From Thermoanaerobacteraceae bacterium (GTDB taxonomy: Bacteria > Bacillota > Desulfotomaculia > Desulfotomaculales > Ammonificaceae), in assembly GCA_030016455.1 (NCBI GenBank), contig JASEJH010000012.1, forward strand, positions 1 through 15,235: DNA of 15,235 nucleotides. Direction: 5' to 3'. Shown piece by piece: positions 1-6,596 of this stretch. Position 1 is the stretch's first letter, and every line of letters starts with the position of its first letter. The notes beneath the pieces were generated by a model. That model ran no database searches. It saw only the letters and a list, made by a program, of their open reading frames with translations, and was not told the origin of the DNA. A program made the translations under genes and the position numbers.

Positions 1-46
1 GGCTGCCCGTCAACCCGCCGGAAAATAATAGACGGGAGTGAGGGGC

Positions 47-1240
47 GTGGAGCGAACGATCCTTTTTGTGGACGACGATCCGAATGTGATCCAAGGGCTC
101 CGGCGCATGCTCCGGGAGATGCGGGCGCAGTGGGAGATGCTCTTTGCTACCAGCGGCGAAGAGGCGCTGGCGGTGATGAAGGCGCAGCCCGTTGACGTAA
201 TCGTGGCCGATATGCGGATGCCCGGGATGGACGGCGCTACGCTGCTAACAAAGGTAAGGGAGCTTTACCCCCAGGTGGTCCGGATAATGCTGTCGGGTCA
301 CTCGGACCAGGAGTTGGTGTTGCGGGCTGCCAAAAGCGCCCATCAGTTCTTGGCGAAGCCGTGTGATGCCGAGACGCTGCGGTACACGATTGAGCGTGCC
401 TGCCGGCTGCGGAAGCTGTTCCAGAACGAGGACCTGCTGCAGGCGGCCGCCGGCATCACGACCCTGCCCAGCCTGCCGGCGCTCTATAGCAGGCTGATCG
501 CGGAGTTAGAGTCGCCCGCGGTTTCGCTTGACCGGGTGGGGAAGATCGTCTCCCAGGATATGGCGATGACCGCCAAGGTTTTGCAACTGGTTAACTCTGC
601 CTTCTTCGGGTTGCGCCAGCAGGTTACCGATCCCCGCTGGGCGGTTGCTTTGCTCGGCATAAACAACCTGCGACCGCTGGTGTTCTACCTGCAGTTATTC
701 GAGGCTTTTAAACCCGATGCCGGGACGAGTTTTTCGCTGGAGGCTTTGTGGCGGCACAGCCTGATGGTGGGAAGCCTTGCCAGGGAGATCGCCCGTACCG
801 AGCTGCGGTCCCGCGAGGCGACCGATGAGGCCTTAACGGCGGGGCTCCTCCACGATATCGGGAAACTCCTGTTGTTGCGGGTGCCGGCGTACCGGGAGCA
901 GTTGGCCGCACTCTTTAAGCCAGAGGGCGGCACCACTGCGGCGGCCGAATACCGGCTGTGGGGAACCTCGCACGCCGAGGTCGGGGCCTATCTGCTCGGG
1001 CTGTGGGGCCTCGCCGACTCGATCGTGGAAGCGGTGGCCTTTCACCACCGGCCGGCGGCAGGGGCGGGGAACCGGTTTACCCTGCTGACGGCCATCTACG
1101 TGGCGGATGGTCTGGCCCACGGGGAGGAGGCGGTGCTTGACCACGAATACCTGGAGTTACTCGGGGTGAGCAACAGGGTGGCCCGGTGGGTGGAAATCGG
1201 TCGGGAGGTTAGGGAAAGGGGTTTCCGCGATGAAGGATAA
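47..1240 (+). CDS. Response regulator with C-terminal HDOD domain
   Basis: A 397-residue two-domain signalling protein, probably cytoplasmic. Residues 1-120 are a CheY-like receiver with acidic pocket D9-D11, phosphoacceptor D55 (in ADMRMPG) and lysine K104 (in AKPC). Residues about 140-340 form an HDOD domain (LPSLPALYSRL, the VNSAFFG segment, GLLHDIGK at 266-273). HDOD is a relative of HD hydrolases usually treated as a non-catalytic signalling module. Here H269-D270, an upstream histidine (WRHS) and a downstream HH pair (FHHRP) survive. The GTG at 47 is chosen because GGGAG lies 8 nt upstream and the protein then begins MERTILFVDDD; a GTG at 38 would add three residues but sits on that ribosome site. 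The gene overlaps the next regulator by 11 nt, so the two are probably translationally coupled. The family is clear; the output is unknown. Confidence 0.9.
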   Translation: MERTILFVDDDPNVIQGLRRMLREMRAQWEMLFATSGEEALAVMKAQPVDVIVADMRMPGMDGATLLTKVRELYPQVVRIMLSGHSDQELVLRAAKSAHQFLAKPCDAETLRYTIERACRLRKLFQNEDLLQAAAGITTLPSLPALYSRLIAELESPAVSLDRVGKIVSQDMAMTAKVLQLVNSAFFGLRQQVTDPRWAVALLGINNLRPLVFYLQLFEAFKPDAGTSFSLEALWRHSLMVGSLAREIARTELRSREATDEALTAGLLHDIGKLLLLRVPAYREQLAALFKPEGGTTAAAEYRLWGTSHAEVGAYLLGLWGLADSIVEAVAFHHRPAAGAGNRFTLLTAIYVADGLAHGEEAVLDHEYLELLGVSNRVARWVEIGREVRERGFRDEG

Positions 1241-2390
1241 GGTGCTCCTTGTGGACGACGACCCCCATATCCTTGCCGCCTTCAGGCGAAACCTGCGGCC
1301 GTACTTCGAGATCATGACGGCCGAAAACGGCGCTGCGGGGGTGGCCGCCCTTAAGGACCAGGGACCGTTTGCGGTTGTGGTTTCGGACCTCAAGATGCCG
1401 CAGATGGACGGGATCCAGTTTCTCTCCATCGCCCGCCAGCTCGCTCCGGATACGGTCCGGGTGATGCTCACCGGATACGCGGAGCTCCAGACGGCGATCG
1501 ACGCGATCAACGAAGGGAGCATCTTCCGCTTTCTCACCAAGCCCTGCTCACCCGAGGATTTCTACCGGGTGCTCGAGGCGGCGGTGGAACAGTACCGGCT
1601 CGTGATCGCGGAACGGGAGCTTCTGGAAAAGACGCTCCAGGGCAGCATCAAGGTCCTTATGGATATCCTCTCCGTGGTTAGTCCGTTTGCGTTTAACCAG
1701 GCCTCCCGCCTCCGCTATCTGGCCAGGCGACTGGGGGTTCGCCTGAAGGTGGAACGGCTGTGGGAAGTGGAATTGGCGGCCATGCTATCCCAGATCGGTC
1801 ACGTAACCGTTCCCCAGACGATCCTGGAGAAAAGGTATAAAGGGGAACAGCTTTCCGACGAAGAAGCAAAGGTTTTTTACAGCCACCCGCAGGCGGCGCG
1901 GGATTTACTGAAGAATATTCCGCGCCTCGAGGGGATTGCGGAGGCGATTGCCTACCAGTGCAAACTCTTTAACGGCGAGGGCTTTCCGCTTGACGGTCGC
2001 AGGGGAAAGGCGATTCCTTTAATCGCGCGGATTCTGAAGGTGGTTCTCGATTGCGACGCGCTGGTTCAGGCGGGGAAGACGATTGCCGGGGCCGTGGCGG
2101 TAATGCGCAGCCACGAAGACTGGTACGACCCGGCGGTCCTGGGGGCGCTCGAAGCCGAGGGCTTAGAGGCGGAGGAGGGCTTCATTGTCCGCACCGTCAG
2201 TCTCGGCGAGTTGCTGCCGGGGATGGTGCTGGCCGAAGAGATAACGGACGGCCGGGGCGTTATCCTGGTGCCCAAACGGTACGAGATAAGCGAGGTTTTA
2301 AAGACAAGGCTGCTGAACTTTGCCCGGTTCGGCACGGTATCGCAGCCGATCAAGGTTCTGGAACCGGTCAAGGGTAGAACTGAGGCGTAA
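1230..2390 (+). CDS. Response regulator with degenerate HD-GYP-like domain
   Basis: A 386-residue protein. The N-terminal receiver has D10-D11, phosphoacceptor D53 (SDLKMP) and K104. Residues about 140-285 align by eye with HD-GYP c-di-GMP phosphodiesterases: a SHP motif with H219, then GEGFPLDGRRGKAIPL at about 249-264, then an LDCDAL segment. The catalytic HD pair reads SQ (187-188), the HHE triad reads YQC (242-244), and GYP reads GFP. Several metal ligands are therefore missing and phosphodiesterase activity is unlikely. The last 80 residues (LGELLPGMVLAEEI and onward) are a C-terminal extension seen in other receiver/HD-GYP proteins. The ATG at 1230 has AAAGGGG 8 nt upstream and overlaps the preceding stop. 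It could act as a phosphorylation-gated binding protein, or as a c-di-GMP sensor without catalysis; both are inference. Confidence 0.88.
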   Translation: MKDKVLLVDDDPHILAAFRRNLRPYFEIMTAENGAAGVAALKDQGPFAVVVSDLKMPQMDGIQFLSIARQLAPDTVRVMLTGYAELQTAIDAINEGSIFRFLTKPCSPEDFYRVLEAAVEQYRLVIAERELLEKTLQGSIKVLMDILSVVSPFAFNQASRLRYLARRLGVRLKVERLWEVELAAMLSQIGHVTVPQTILEKRYKGEQLSDEEAKVFYSHPQAARDLLKNIPRLEGIAEAIAYQCKLFNGEGFPLDGRRGKAIPLIARILKVVLDCDALVQAGKTIAGAVAVMRSHEDWYDPAVLGALEAEGLEAEEGFIVRTVSLGELLPGMVLAEEITDGRGVILVPKRYEISEVLKTRLLNFARFGTVSQPIKVLEPVKGRTEA

Positions 2391-2399
2391 AGAGGTTTT

Positions 2400-3149
2400 T
2401 CAGGTGACCGGCAACGCTGCCGGGACGAGCTTGACTTTCCCCCAGGCGCCCAGGTTTTCGCCGGTGACGACTATGGCGCCGGTGACGCCGGGGATGCTCC
2501 GGGCGAAGGCGAGCGCCTTTTCGATGTCGGCGGCCGTTTGCACTAAGTTGCCGGTGGCGGTGGCCACCGCGTCGGCCAGCGTGGCAGAGGCGGCGAGGAT
2601 TACGGCGGCGTCGGCCCGGCCGAGGCTTAAAGAGTGGCCGACCGTTCCCGAAGAGGTGCAGACGCCGAGCGGCGTCATCTCCGGCGGGATCTCTATCGCC
2701 ACCCGGTTGGAGAGAGGCGATTCGCCGGCGAAGATGCCCACCCGGCGCTTGCGGGTGGATTTAAGGTAGATGTCACCGCCGTTTTCGACGATCACATCCC
2801 GGGAGTAGCGGGCAAGGATCCGCCCCACCAGGTCCGCAAACGCACCGGCGACCGCGGCCATCGGGCCGACGCCCGCCGCGGCGGCGGCATCGGCCATCGC
2901 TGCGGCGAGCGCCGGGGCGTTCGGTAGAAGACAGTGCGGCACGAGGGTTTTCAGGAATACCGGGTCTTTTTCAATATAAGCCTCGAGCCGCTTCCGTTCT
3001 TCTTTCACTGTTTTTTCCACTAGCCAGACCAGGTCCGGGTCAAACCGGTCCGCACGCACGCCTATGTGGAGGTCGGTTTCTTTAACTTTTACCTCGAAAT
3101 GGGCGAGGTCGTCTTCCTGGAAGAGCGCCCGGTAGGTGCGCCGCGCCAA
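2400..3149 (-). CDS. UPF0280/COG2122 protein, ApbE-related, sulfide assimilation
   Basis: A 249-residue protein of the UPF0280 (COG2122) family, whose fold belongs to the ApbE/FMN-transferase superfamily. Visible family marks are FEVKVKETDLHI near the N terminus (18-29), the small-residue stretch GPMAAVAGAFA (95-105) and VENGGDIYL (121-129). In Methanosarcina acetivorans a COG2122 protein (MA1715) aids efficient sulfide assimilation, which fits the two genes upstream here; the biochemistry is not settled. The TTG at 3149 is chosen because it starts 1 nt beyond the ferredoxin stop, has GGAGG 12 nt upstream and gives the family's usual length. The open frame extends upstream to 3317, but that part only mirrors the ferredoxin gene in another frame. 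It is the last gene of the operon and converges on the HD-GYP-like gene with 9 nt between and no clear terminator. Confidence 0.85.
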   Translation of the reverse strand: MARRTYRALFQEDDLAHFEVKVKETDLHIGVRADRFDPDLVWLVEKTVKEERKRLEAYIEKDPVFLKTLVPHCLLPNAPALAAAMADAAAAAGVGPMAAVAGAFADLVGRILARYSRDVIVENGGDIYLKSTRKRRVGIFAGESPLSNRVAIEIPPEMTPLGVCTSSGTVGHSLSLGRADAAVILAASATLADAVATATGNLVQTAADIEKALAFARSIPGVTGAIVVTGENLGAWGKVKLVPAALPVT

Positions 3150-3150
3150 C

Positions 3151-3552
3151 TTAAAAACGGACCTCCATCGCGTGCATCGGACAGGCCCGCACGCAGAGCT
3201 GGCAGACGACGCAGGCCTCACTGTCGAAGCGGACAAACATCGCCGGCCGCTCCAAGTAGAGTGCTCCGGTGGGGCAGATCGCGGTACAGGCCCCGCAATG
3301 GGTGCAGCGCTCCTCATTGCGCACGATATCTTCCGTTAAGGGTTGCACGCCCACGCCCTGCCGGCGCAGGAAATCAAGGCCCGCTTCGGTTTTCTCGCCA
3401 ACCACGTCAAGGACCATCGTTCCCTCTTTGTGCGGGTTGATGTTCGCTTTGAGGATGTTGATCATCAGGTCGTAATCCTTGACCAGGTGAAAGATGATCG
3501 GTTTATCGGCGATGGCTGCTGGGAAGCGCAAAACCACCTTGCTCGGCGCCAT
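3151..3552 (-). CDS. NIL domain protein with 2[4Fe-4S] ferredoxin domain
   Basis: A 133-residue protein. Residues 1-75 are a NIL domain, a small ligand-binding fold also found at the C terminus of methionine ABC importer ATPases. Residues 80-127 hold two CxxCxxCxxxCP clusters: C83, C86, C89, C93 and C114, C117, C120, C124. It can therefore carry two [4Fe-4S] clusters and pass electrons. Its homologue in Methanosarcina (MA1822) works with the DUF39 protein to make homocysteine from aspartate semialdehyde and sulfide. The ATG at 3552 directly abuts the upstream TAG stop, and the ribosome site AAGGAGG lies inside the end of the DUF39 gene, so translation is probably coupled. The stop is followed after 1 nt by the UPF0280 start. 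The family call is firm; the exact electron donor is unknown. Confidence 0.92.
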   Translation of the reverse strand: MAPSKVVLRFPAAIADKPIIFHLVKDYDLMINILKANINPHKEGTMVLDVVGEKTEAGLDFLRRQGVGVQPLTEDIVRNEERCTHCGACTAICPTGALYLERPAMFVRFDSEACVVCQLCVRACPMHAMEVRF

Positions 3553-4770
3553 CTATCTGTTCCTCCTTCCAGAATCCCGGATTTCGAGGGTTTTGGGGGT
3601 GATGCCGGCGTCCGGGCCGGGCAGAAGCTGGACCGGCTCGCCGAGCAGGAATTTTCCCTCTAAAATCCACTGTTTGAGTATGTTACTGATTTCACGCGCC
3701 TTAACATAGCTCGACAGCGGCGCGGTCGGCACTTCTTTTCCTTCGATGATTATTCGGCCCGACTTGAGTTCGGCGTAGCTGACGAAGCCTAAGTTGCCGG
3801 GCCGGCGGTTCGGGTAGGCTTCGGCATAATCCACCACCGGCGCGTAAAGCTCGCTGTCCGGCCGGGAGGCCCAGTAGCAAACCTCCTCGTTTAAGACAGG
3901 GATGGGGATGCCGATGCCCACGCTGAGGGTGGCGCCGTAGCCCAGCATGCTCGTTCCCCGCAGCCATTGCGGACTCATCTGCTTCAGGTCGCCCAGTACG
4001 GCAAGGGTACCCCCTGCCGGGACGGGCGGCGCCCCTTCCGGCAGTGCCAGAAGGCCCGGGAAGTGCTGCGTCCCGTTCCAGACCACGTAACCGGTGCCGC
4101 CGCCGAGGAAGATGCGGGTACCCACGCCGATGGTGCGGAAGTACGGATCCTTCAAGAGCGGGCTCAACTGTCCCGAAGTGGAATAGTGGGCGTTGCCCAG
4201 GCGGGGTTTGAGCACCCCCATATAGGTATAAAGCGTCTTCGGCCCGAGGTTCACCGCGCAGTTATAGTTCTGGTAAGCGTTGCGGGGGTTGAAGAGCACC
4301 GCCTCGTTTAGGTCGTTAAGGGTGACTACGGTTTCAATTTCGCGGCGCGGGTAGCAGTCGGTGCCGTAGCCGAGCGCCTTGAGCCGGACTGGTCGCCCGG
4401 CTACTAAGTCCTCGATGACATGTCCGCCGCCGTAACGGAACTCGCCGGGGTGGTTCTTGTTTAAGGGATCCTCTTCCGGCAGGGCTGTAGCGCCAAGGAA
4501 AGCGTCAACGGCAGCCAGGCCGGCGTAGGCCGGCACGTTGTTCAGCCAGACCCGGTGAAACTTTATCCGCGGCGCACTGTGTCCAAAGTTGAAGAAGGCT
4601 CCCGAGGAGCACATCGGGGCGAAGGTTCCGGTGGTGACGACATCAACCTCTTTCGCTGCCCGGCCCACGCCCTTTTCGGCGACGAACTGGACCAGTTCCT
4701 CTGCGGTTACCACCACCGCCTTGCCGGCCCTGATTTTGGCGTTGATTTCGGCGAAAGTTTTCTCCGCCAA
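3553..4770 (-). CDS. DUF39 homocysteine biosynthesis protein
   Basis: A 405-residue protein of the DUF39 (COG1900) family, which with the NIL-ferredoxin builds homocysteine from aspartate 4-semialdehyde and sulfide, bypassing O-acyl-homoserine. Visible features are the N-terminal TFAEINAKIRAGKAVVVTAEE, the segment FAPMCSSGAFFNFGH (50-64) with C54, and GYGTDCYPRRE (134-144) with C139. From memory, two conserved cysteines, one also near residue 54, are functionally important in the methanogen protein. The length matches the form without C-terminal CBS domains. The TTG at 4770 is chosen because GGGAGGGAG lies about 7 nt upstream and the product then starts (M)AEKTFAEIN. A longer frame to 4863 would run back across the riboswitch terminator. 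First gene of the operon, under the SAM-I riboswitch. Confidence 0.92.
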   Translation of the reverse strand: MAEKTFAEINAKIRAGKAVVVTAEELVQFVAEKGVGRAAKEVDVVTTGTFAPMCSSGAFFNFGHSAPRIKFHRVWLNNVPAYAGLAAVDAFLGATALPEEDPLNKNHPGEFRYGGGHVIEDLVAGRPVRLKALGYGTDCYPRREIETVVTLNDLNEAVLFNPRNAYQNYNCAVNLGPKTLYTYMGVLKPRLGNAHYSTSGQLSPLLKDPYFRTIGVGTRIFLGGGTGYVVWNGTQHFPGLLALPEGAPPVPAGGTLAVLGDLKQMSPQWLRGTSMLGYGATLSVGIGIPIPVLNEEVCYWASRPDSELYAPVVDYAEAYPNRRPGNLGFVSYAELKSGRIIIEGKEVPTAPLSSYVKAREISNILKQWILEGKFLLGEPVQLLPGPDAGITPKTLEIRDSGRRNR

Positions 4771-4810
4771 TTTGCTTCTCCCTCCCCTTTCCCTGGCGCT
4801 CCGCTCGCAG

Positions 4811-4845
4811 AGAAAATTACAGCCCCTTCCAACAAGAAGAGGCTG
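4811..4845 (-). terminator. Intrinsic terminator of the SAM riboswitch
   Basis: On the minus strand a 10-bp stem (CAGCCTCTTC pairing with GGAGGGGCTG-like bases through one G-T wobble, loop about 6 nt, positions 4820-4845) is followed by TAATTTTCT. It lies between the aptamer and the DUF39 ribosome site. The 3' strand of aptamer helix P1 ends in AAGAG, which can pair with CTCTT in the terminator's 5' arm. This gives the usual S-box choice: SAM bound, terminator forms; SAM low, antiterminator forms and the operon is read. Confidence 0.85.
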
Positions 4846-4862
4846 CGATTTGGTTCGTAGCA

Positions 4863-4995
4863 CTCTTATCTGTCAGAAGAGAACGTTGGATAGCTCTCCC
4901 TGCAGGAATTAGCACCTGGCCGGCTGAGCCTCGTTAGGCCACCGGCTGGTTGCCGGGCTTCATAGGGCCAGTCCCTCCGCCGCTCTGGATAAGAG
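4863..4995 (-). promoter_or_regulatory. SAM-I (S-box) riboswitch aptamer
   Basis: The minus strand carries the S-box core in order: CTCTTATC (P1 5' strand), CAGAGCGGCGGAGGGACTGG, CCCTATGAAGCCCGGCAACC, a P3 hairpin with GCCGGTGGCC and GGCTCAGCCGGC arms, CCAGGTGCTAATTCCTGCAG, and GATAAGAG (P1 3' strand). The two P1 strands are perfectly complementary over 8 bp. These blocks match the known SAM-I consensus closely, including the G-rich GGAGGGACTGGCCC and GGTGCTAATTCC segments. It binds S-adenosylmethionine and should turn off the homocysteine operon when methionine and SAM are plentiful. This gives independent support for a sulfur/methionine role for all three downstream genes. Confidence 0.97.
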
Positions 4996-5022
4996 CCCAG
5001 GTCGTATTTGGTTTGTTCTAAA

Positions 5023-5049
5023 ATTATCAGTTTTCGCGCGGGGTGTCAA
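5023..5049 (-). promoter_or_regulatory. Promoter of the riboswitch-controlled operon
   Basis: On the minus strand a perfect TTGACA -35 box (5044-5049) and a GATAAT -10 box (5023-5028) are separated by 15 nt; reading TAATTT as the -10 would make the gap 17 nt. Transcription would start about 20 nt before the riboswitch P1 helix. The -35 box contains the TGA stop codon of the upstream DUF2889-like gene. Confidence 0.65.
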
Positions 5050-5888
5050 GAGGCGGATTCATTTTTCTTCCGTCGCTCCCGCGCAGCCTGCAGGAGGGTC
5101 ACGGCTTCCGCGGCCAGGTCGATCAGGTGGACGCAGCCTTGCTCCTCCCCCAAAAGGGACGCGGTCTCCGCCCGCGTCAGGCCGGGGAGGCGAACCCCTT
5201 CGAGACGCTCGATGAAGGTTGCGGCGCCAAAGCAGAGCCGGTCCGGGGCCCGGATGATTGCTCCGGCCGCTTCGCGCACGGTTTCGCCGGCCGGGTCGAG
5301 GTGGAGGCTGAACGCCATCTCGTGAAACGAATCGTTGATGGCAGCGCGCAACAGCATGCCGCCCTGGTCCCGGTCGAGCGACAGGGTCTTGAACCGGTTG
5401 AACAGGTGGGTGCCGGGCCGGCGGCCCGCTACGTAGGCGGCCCAGGTTTGTTCGATCGCGTCCAGGTTGCTGTAATAGCGGCAGGTACCGGTGTAAAATT
5501 TCTCCCAGTAGGCGGCATACTCGTCGAGGGAGGAAAAACCACGCTCCTCCAGCAGGAAGGTCTCGGCCTGGATGACGGCGCCGACGGTCTCGCGGAAGAG
5601 GGTGAGGGCCACGGGCGGGTAGGCGGCCAGCGCCTCCTGCAGCGATTTGCCGCACCCGAAATAGGCCACGACGCCCTGCAAGGCCGGGATTTCGACGGCG
5701 GGGGGCAGGTCCTCGCCTTCGAAGCGGTGCACCTCCCAGGTTGCCCCGAGGATTTTGAGGGTTTTCGGTTCGATCCAGAGCTGCGCTGCCGTCTCCCTGC
5801 CGGTGCCGCACTGGGTCGTCCGGGCGAGGAGCCGGTCACCCAGGTGGTGGACGCTGGCGAGACGCATTTCGTGCATGAAAGGTCGCAT
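5046..5888 (-). CDS. DUF2889-like protein of unknown function
   Basis: A 280-residue soluble protein with no signal peptide or membrane segment. The C-terminal half (about 175-270) resembles DUF2889: DSFHEMAFSLHLDP, then IIRAPDRLCFGA, then ERLEGVRL, then GCVHLIDL. The N-terminal half (about 17-75) has a similar pattern, with QLWIEPKTLKILGA, then VEIPALQGVVAYFG, so the protein may hold two diverged copies of one fold. The ATG at 5888 follows GGAGGT after 4 nt, a short but workable gap. A promoter is likely at 5926-5955. The stop overlaps the next operon's -35 box and no terminator lies between, so transcripts may run into the SAM riboswitch. No function is assigned; a sulfur or methionine role is suggested only by position. 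The opposite-strand frame over the same stretch lacks these signs. Confidence 0.7.
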   Translation of the reverse strand: MRPFMHEMRLASVHHLGDRLLARTTQCGTGRETAAQLWIEPKTLKILGATWEVHRFEGEDLPPAVEIPALQGVVAYFGCGKSLQEALAAYPPVALTLFRETVGAVIQAETFLLEERGFSSLDEYAAYWEKFYTGTCRYYSNLDAIEQTWAAYVAGRRPGTHLFNRFKTLSLDRDQGGMLLRAAINDSFHEMAFSLHLDPAGETVREAAGAIIRAPDRLCFGAATFIERLEGVRLPGLTRAETASLLGEEQGCVHLIDLAAEAVTLLQAARERRKKNESAS

Positions 5889-5925
5889 GGTTACCTCCGG
5901 TGCCGGGTTTTGGTGTACAAACCAT

Positions 5926-5955
5926 ATTGTATCAGGGGTCCGGGCGGCGCTACAA
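5926..5955 (-). promoter_or_regulatory. Probable promoter of the DUF2889-like gene
   Basis: On the minus strand TACAAT (5926-5931, five of six matches to the -10 consensus) lies 18 nt downstream of TTGTAG (5950-5955, a weak -35). The boxes sit about 40-65 nt before the ATG. The match is moderate and was found by eye only. Confidence 0.45.
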
Positions 5956-6020
5956 GGGGTTGGAACGGAGTGCTGCGGAATTTTGGGTAGAAGGTAGTAG
6001 CCGCGCCGGGTTTTTTTCGT

Positions 6021-6026
6021 TATAAT
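6021..6026 (+). promoter_or_regulatory. -10 box of the CGGC-domain gene
   Basis: A perfect TATAAT lies 36 nt before the GTG start at 6062. No good -35 box is visible at 16-18 nt spacing, so an activator may be needed or the promoter may rely on the -10 box. It lies in the divergent gap shared with the DUF2889-like gene. Confidence 0.55.
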
Positions 6027-6061
6027 ACATATGTTAAAAATTTTTGCCGGGGGGAGATAGC

Positions 6062-6421
6062 GTGGCGCGCGTGGTGATCCTGAACTGCAAAAAGATCAGG
6101 GATATCCTTTGTGTCTCGTGCATGAAGTGCTACAAGGCGATGCAGGAACGGGTGGGTGAGTTTGAGCGCTACAAGGACGAGCCGATTGACATCGTGGCGA
6201 TGGGCGACTGCGGCGATTGTCCCGGGCTGGTGATGCCGAAGTTAGTGCTGATCAGCGATATCGGCAAGGCGATCGGACGCGACTTCGACGTGGTTCACCT
6301 AGGAACCTGTATCGTCAAGGCCGGTATGACGGCGAAGTGCCCGATCAATCCGGAGGAACTGGCCAAGAAGATCAAGGACAAAATGGGGAAAGAGGTAATC
6401 ATCGGGACGCATCCGTGGTAA
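6062..6421 (+). CDS. CGGC-domain cysteine-rich protein, putative metal binding
   Basis: A 119-residue protein of the CGGC-domain family (PF08821), a small cytosolic family thought to bind metal and common in anaerobes. Family landmarks are the VVILNC start, FERYKDE (35-41), the central GDCGDCPG (49-55, where the usual CGGC reads CGDC), DVVHLGTCI (76-84), KCPI (92-95) and the terminal VIIGTHPW. It has eight cysteines: C9, C17, C20, C23, C50, C53, C83, C93. The GTG at 6062 is chosen because GGGGGGAG lies about 6 nt upstream and the product starts MARVVILNC; the frame can extend to a TTG at 6044, but that lies before the ribosome site. It is a single-gene unit with its own -10 box and terminator. 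The metal and the reaction are unknown. Confidence 0.85.
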   Translation: MARVVILNCKKIRDILCVSCMKCYKAMQERVGEFERYKDEPIDIVAMGDCGDCPGLVMPKLVLISDIGKAIGRDFDVVHLGTCIVKAGMTAKCPINPEELAKKIKDKMGKEVIIGTHPW

Positions 6422-6437
6422 TGCCGGTGGGGCTCTT

Positions 6438-6471
6438 CCGGGGGGCAAAAACGCTCCCCGGTTTATTTTTT
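6438..6471 (+). terminator. Strong intrinsic terminator after the CGGC gene
   Basis: CCGGGGGGC and GCTCCCCGG form a 9-bp stem (6438-6461) with one G-T wobble and a 6-nt loop AAAAAC, followed at once by TTTATTTTTT. It lies 17 nt after the stop and isolates the CGGC gene from the glycosyltransferase operon. Confidence 0.92.
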
Positions 6472-6596
6472 GGGGAATAAAGAGGGGATATGGAGGAATA
6501 AGACGAATACGAGGTTGACGGCGAAAGCGGTAAAAAGTGGTTGTCTCAAAGGTAGTTCAAAACAGACGATTTTATAAGTAGGAGGTTGCAGGTTTC

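Noticed and set aside
1..41. Possible tail of an upstream gene (a frame ending TGA at 39-41 or TAA at 26-28)
   Set aside because: Only a dozen codons are in the window and two frames are equally open, so no product can be supported.
2388..2402. Bidirectional terminator between the convergent HD-GYP-like and UPF0280 genes
   Set aside because: Only 9 nt separate the stop codons, and no stem with a T-run is visible there.
3150..3317. N-terminal extension of the UPF0280 frame to an ATG at 3317
   Set aside because: It fully overlaps the ferredoxin coding region in another frame, has a low-complexity composition unlike the family, and would exceed the family length.
4771..4863. N-terminal extension of the DUF39 frame to 4863
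   Set aside because: It runs across the riboswitch terminator and beyond the ribosome site; the family N terminus begins at the TTG at 4770.
5043..5990. Long plus-strand open frame of 315 codons opposite the DUF2889-like gene
   Set aside because: It is an antisense mirror in GC-rich DNA with no recognisable domain. The minus-strand gene has a ribosome site, a promoter and family-like motifs.
6472..6596. Promoter for the glycosyltransferase-degSU operon
   Set aside because: TTGACG at 6515 and TATAAG at 6573 are each tempting, but neither has a partner box at acceptable spacing.
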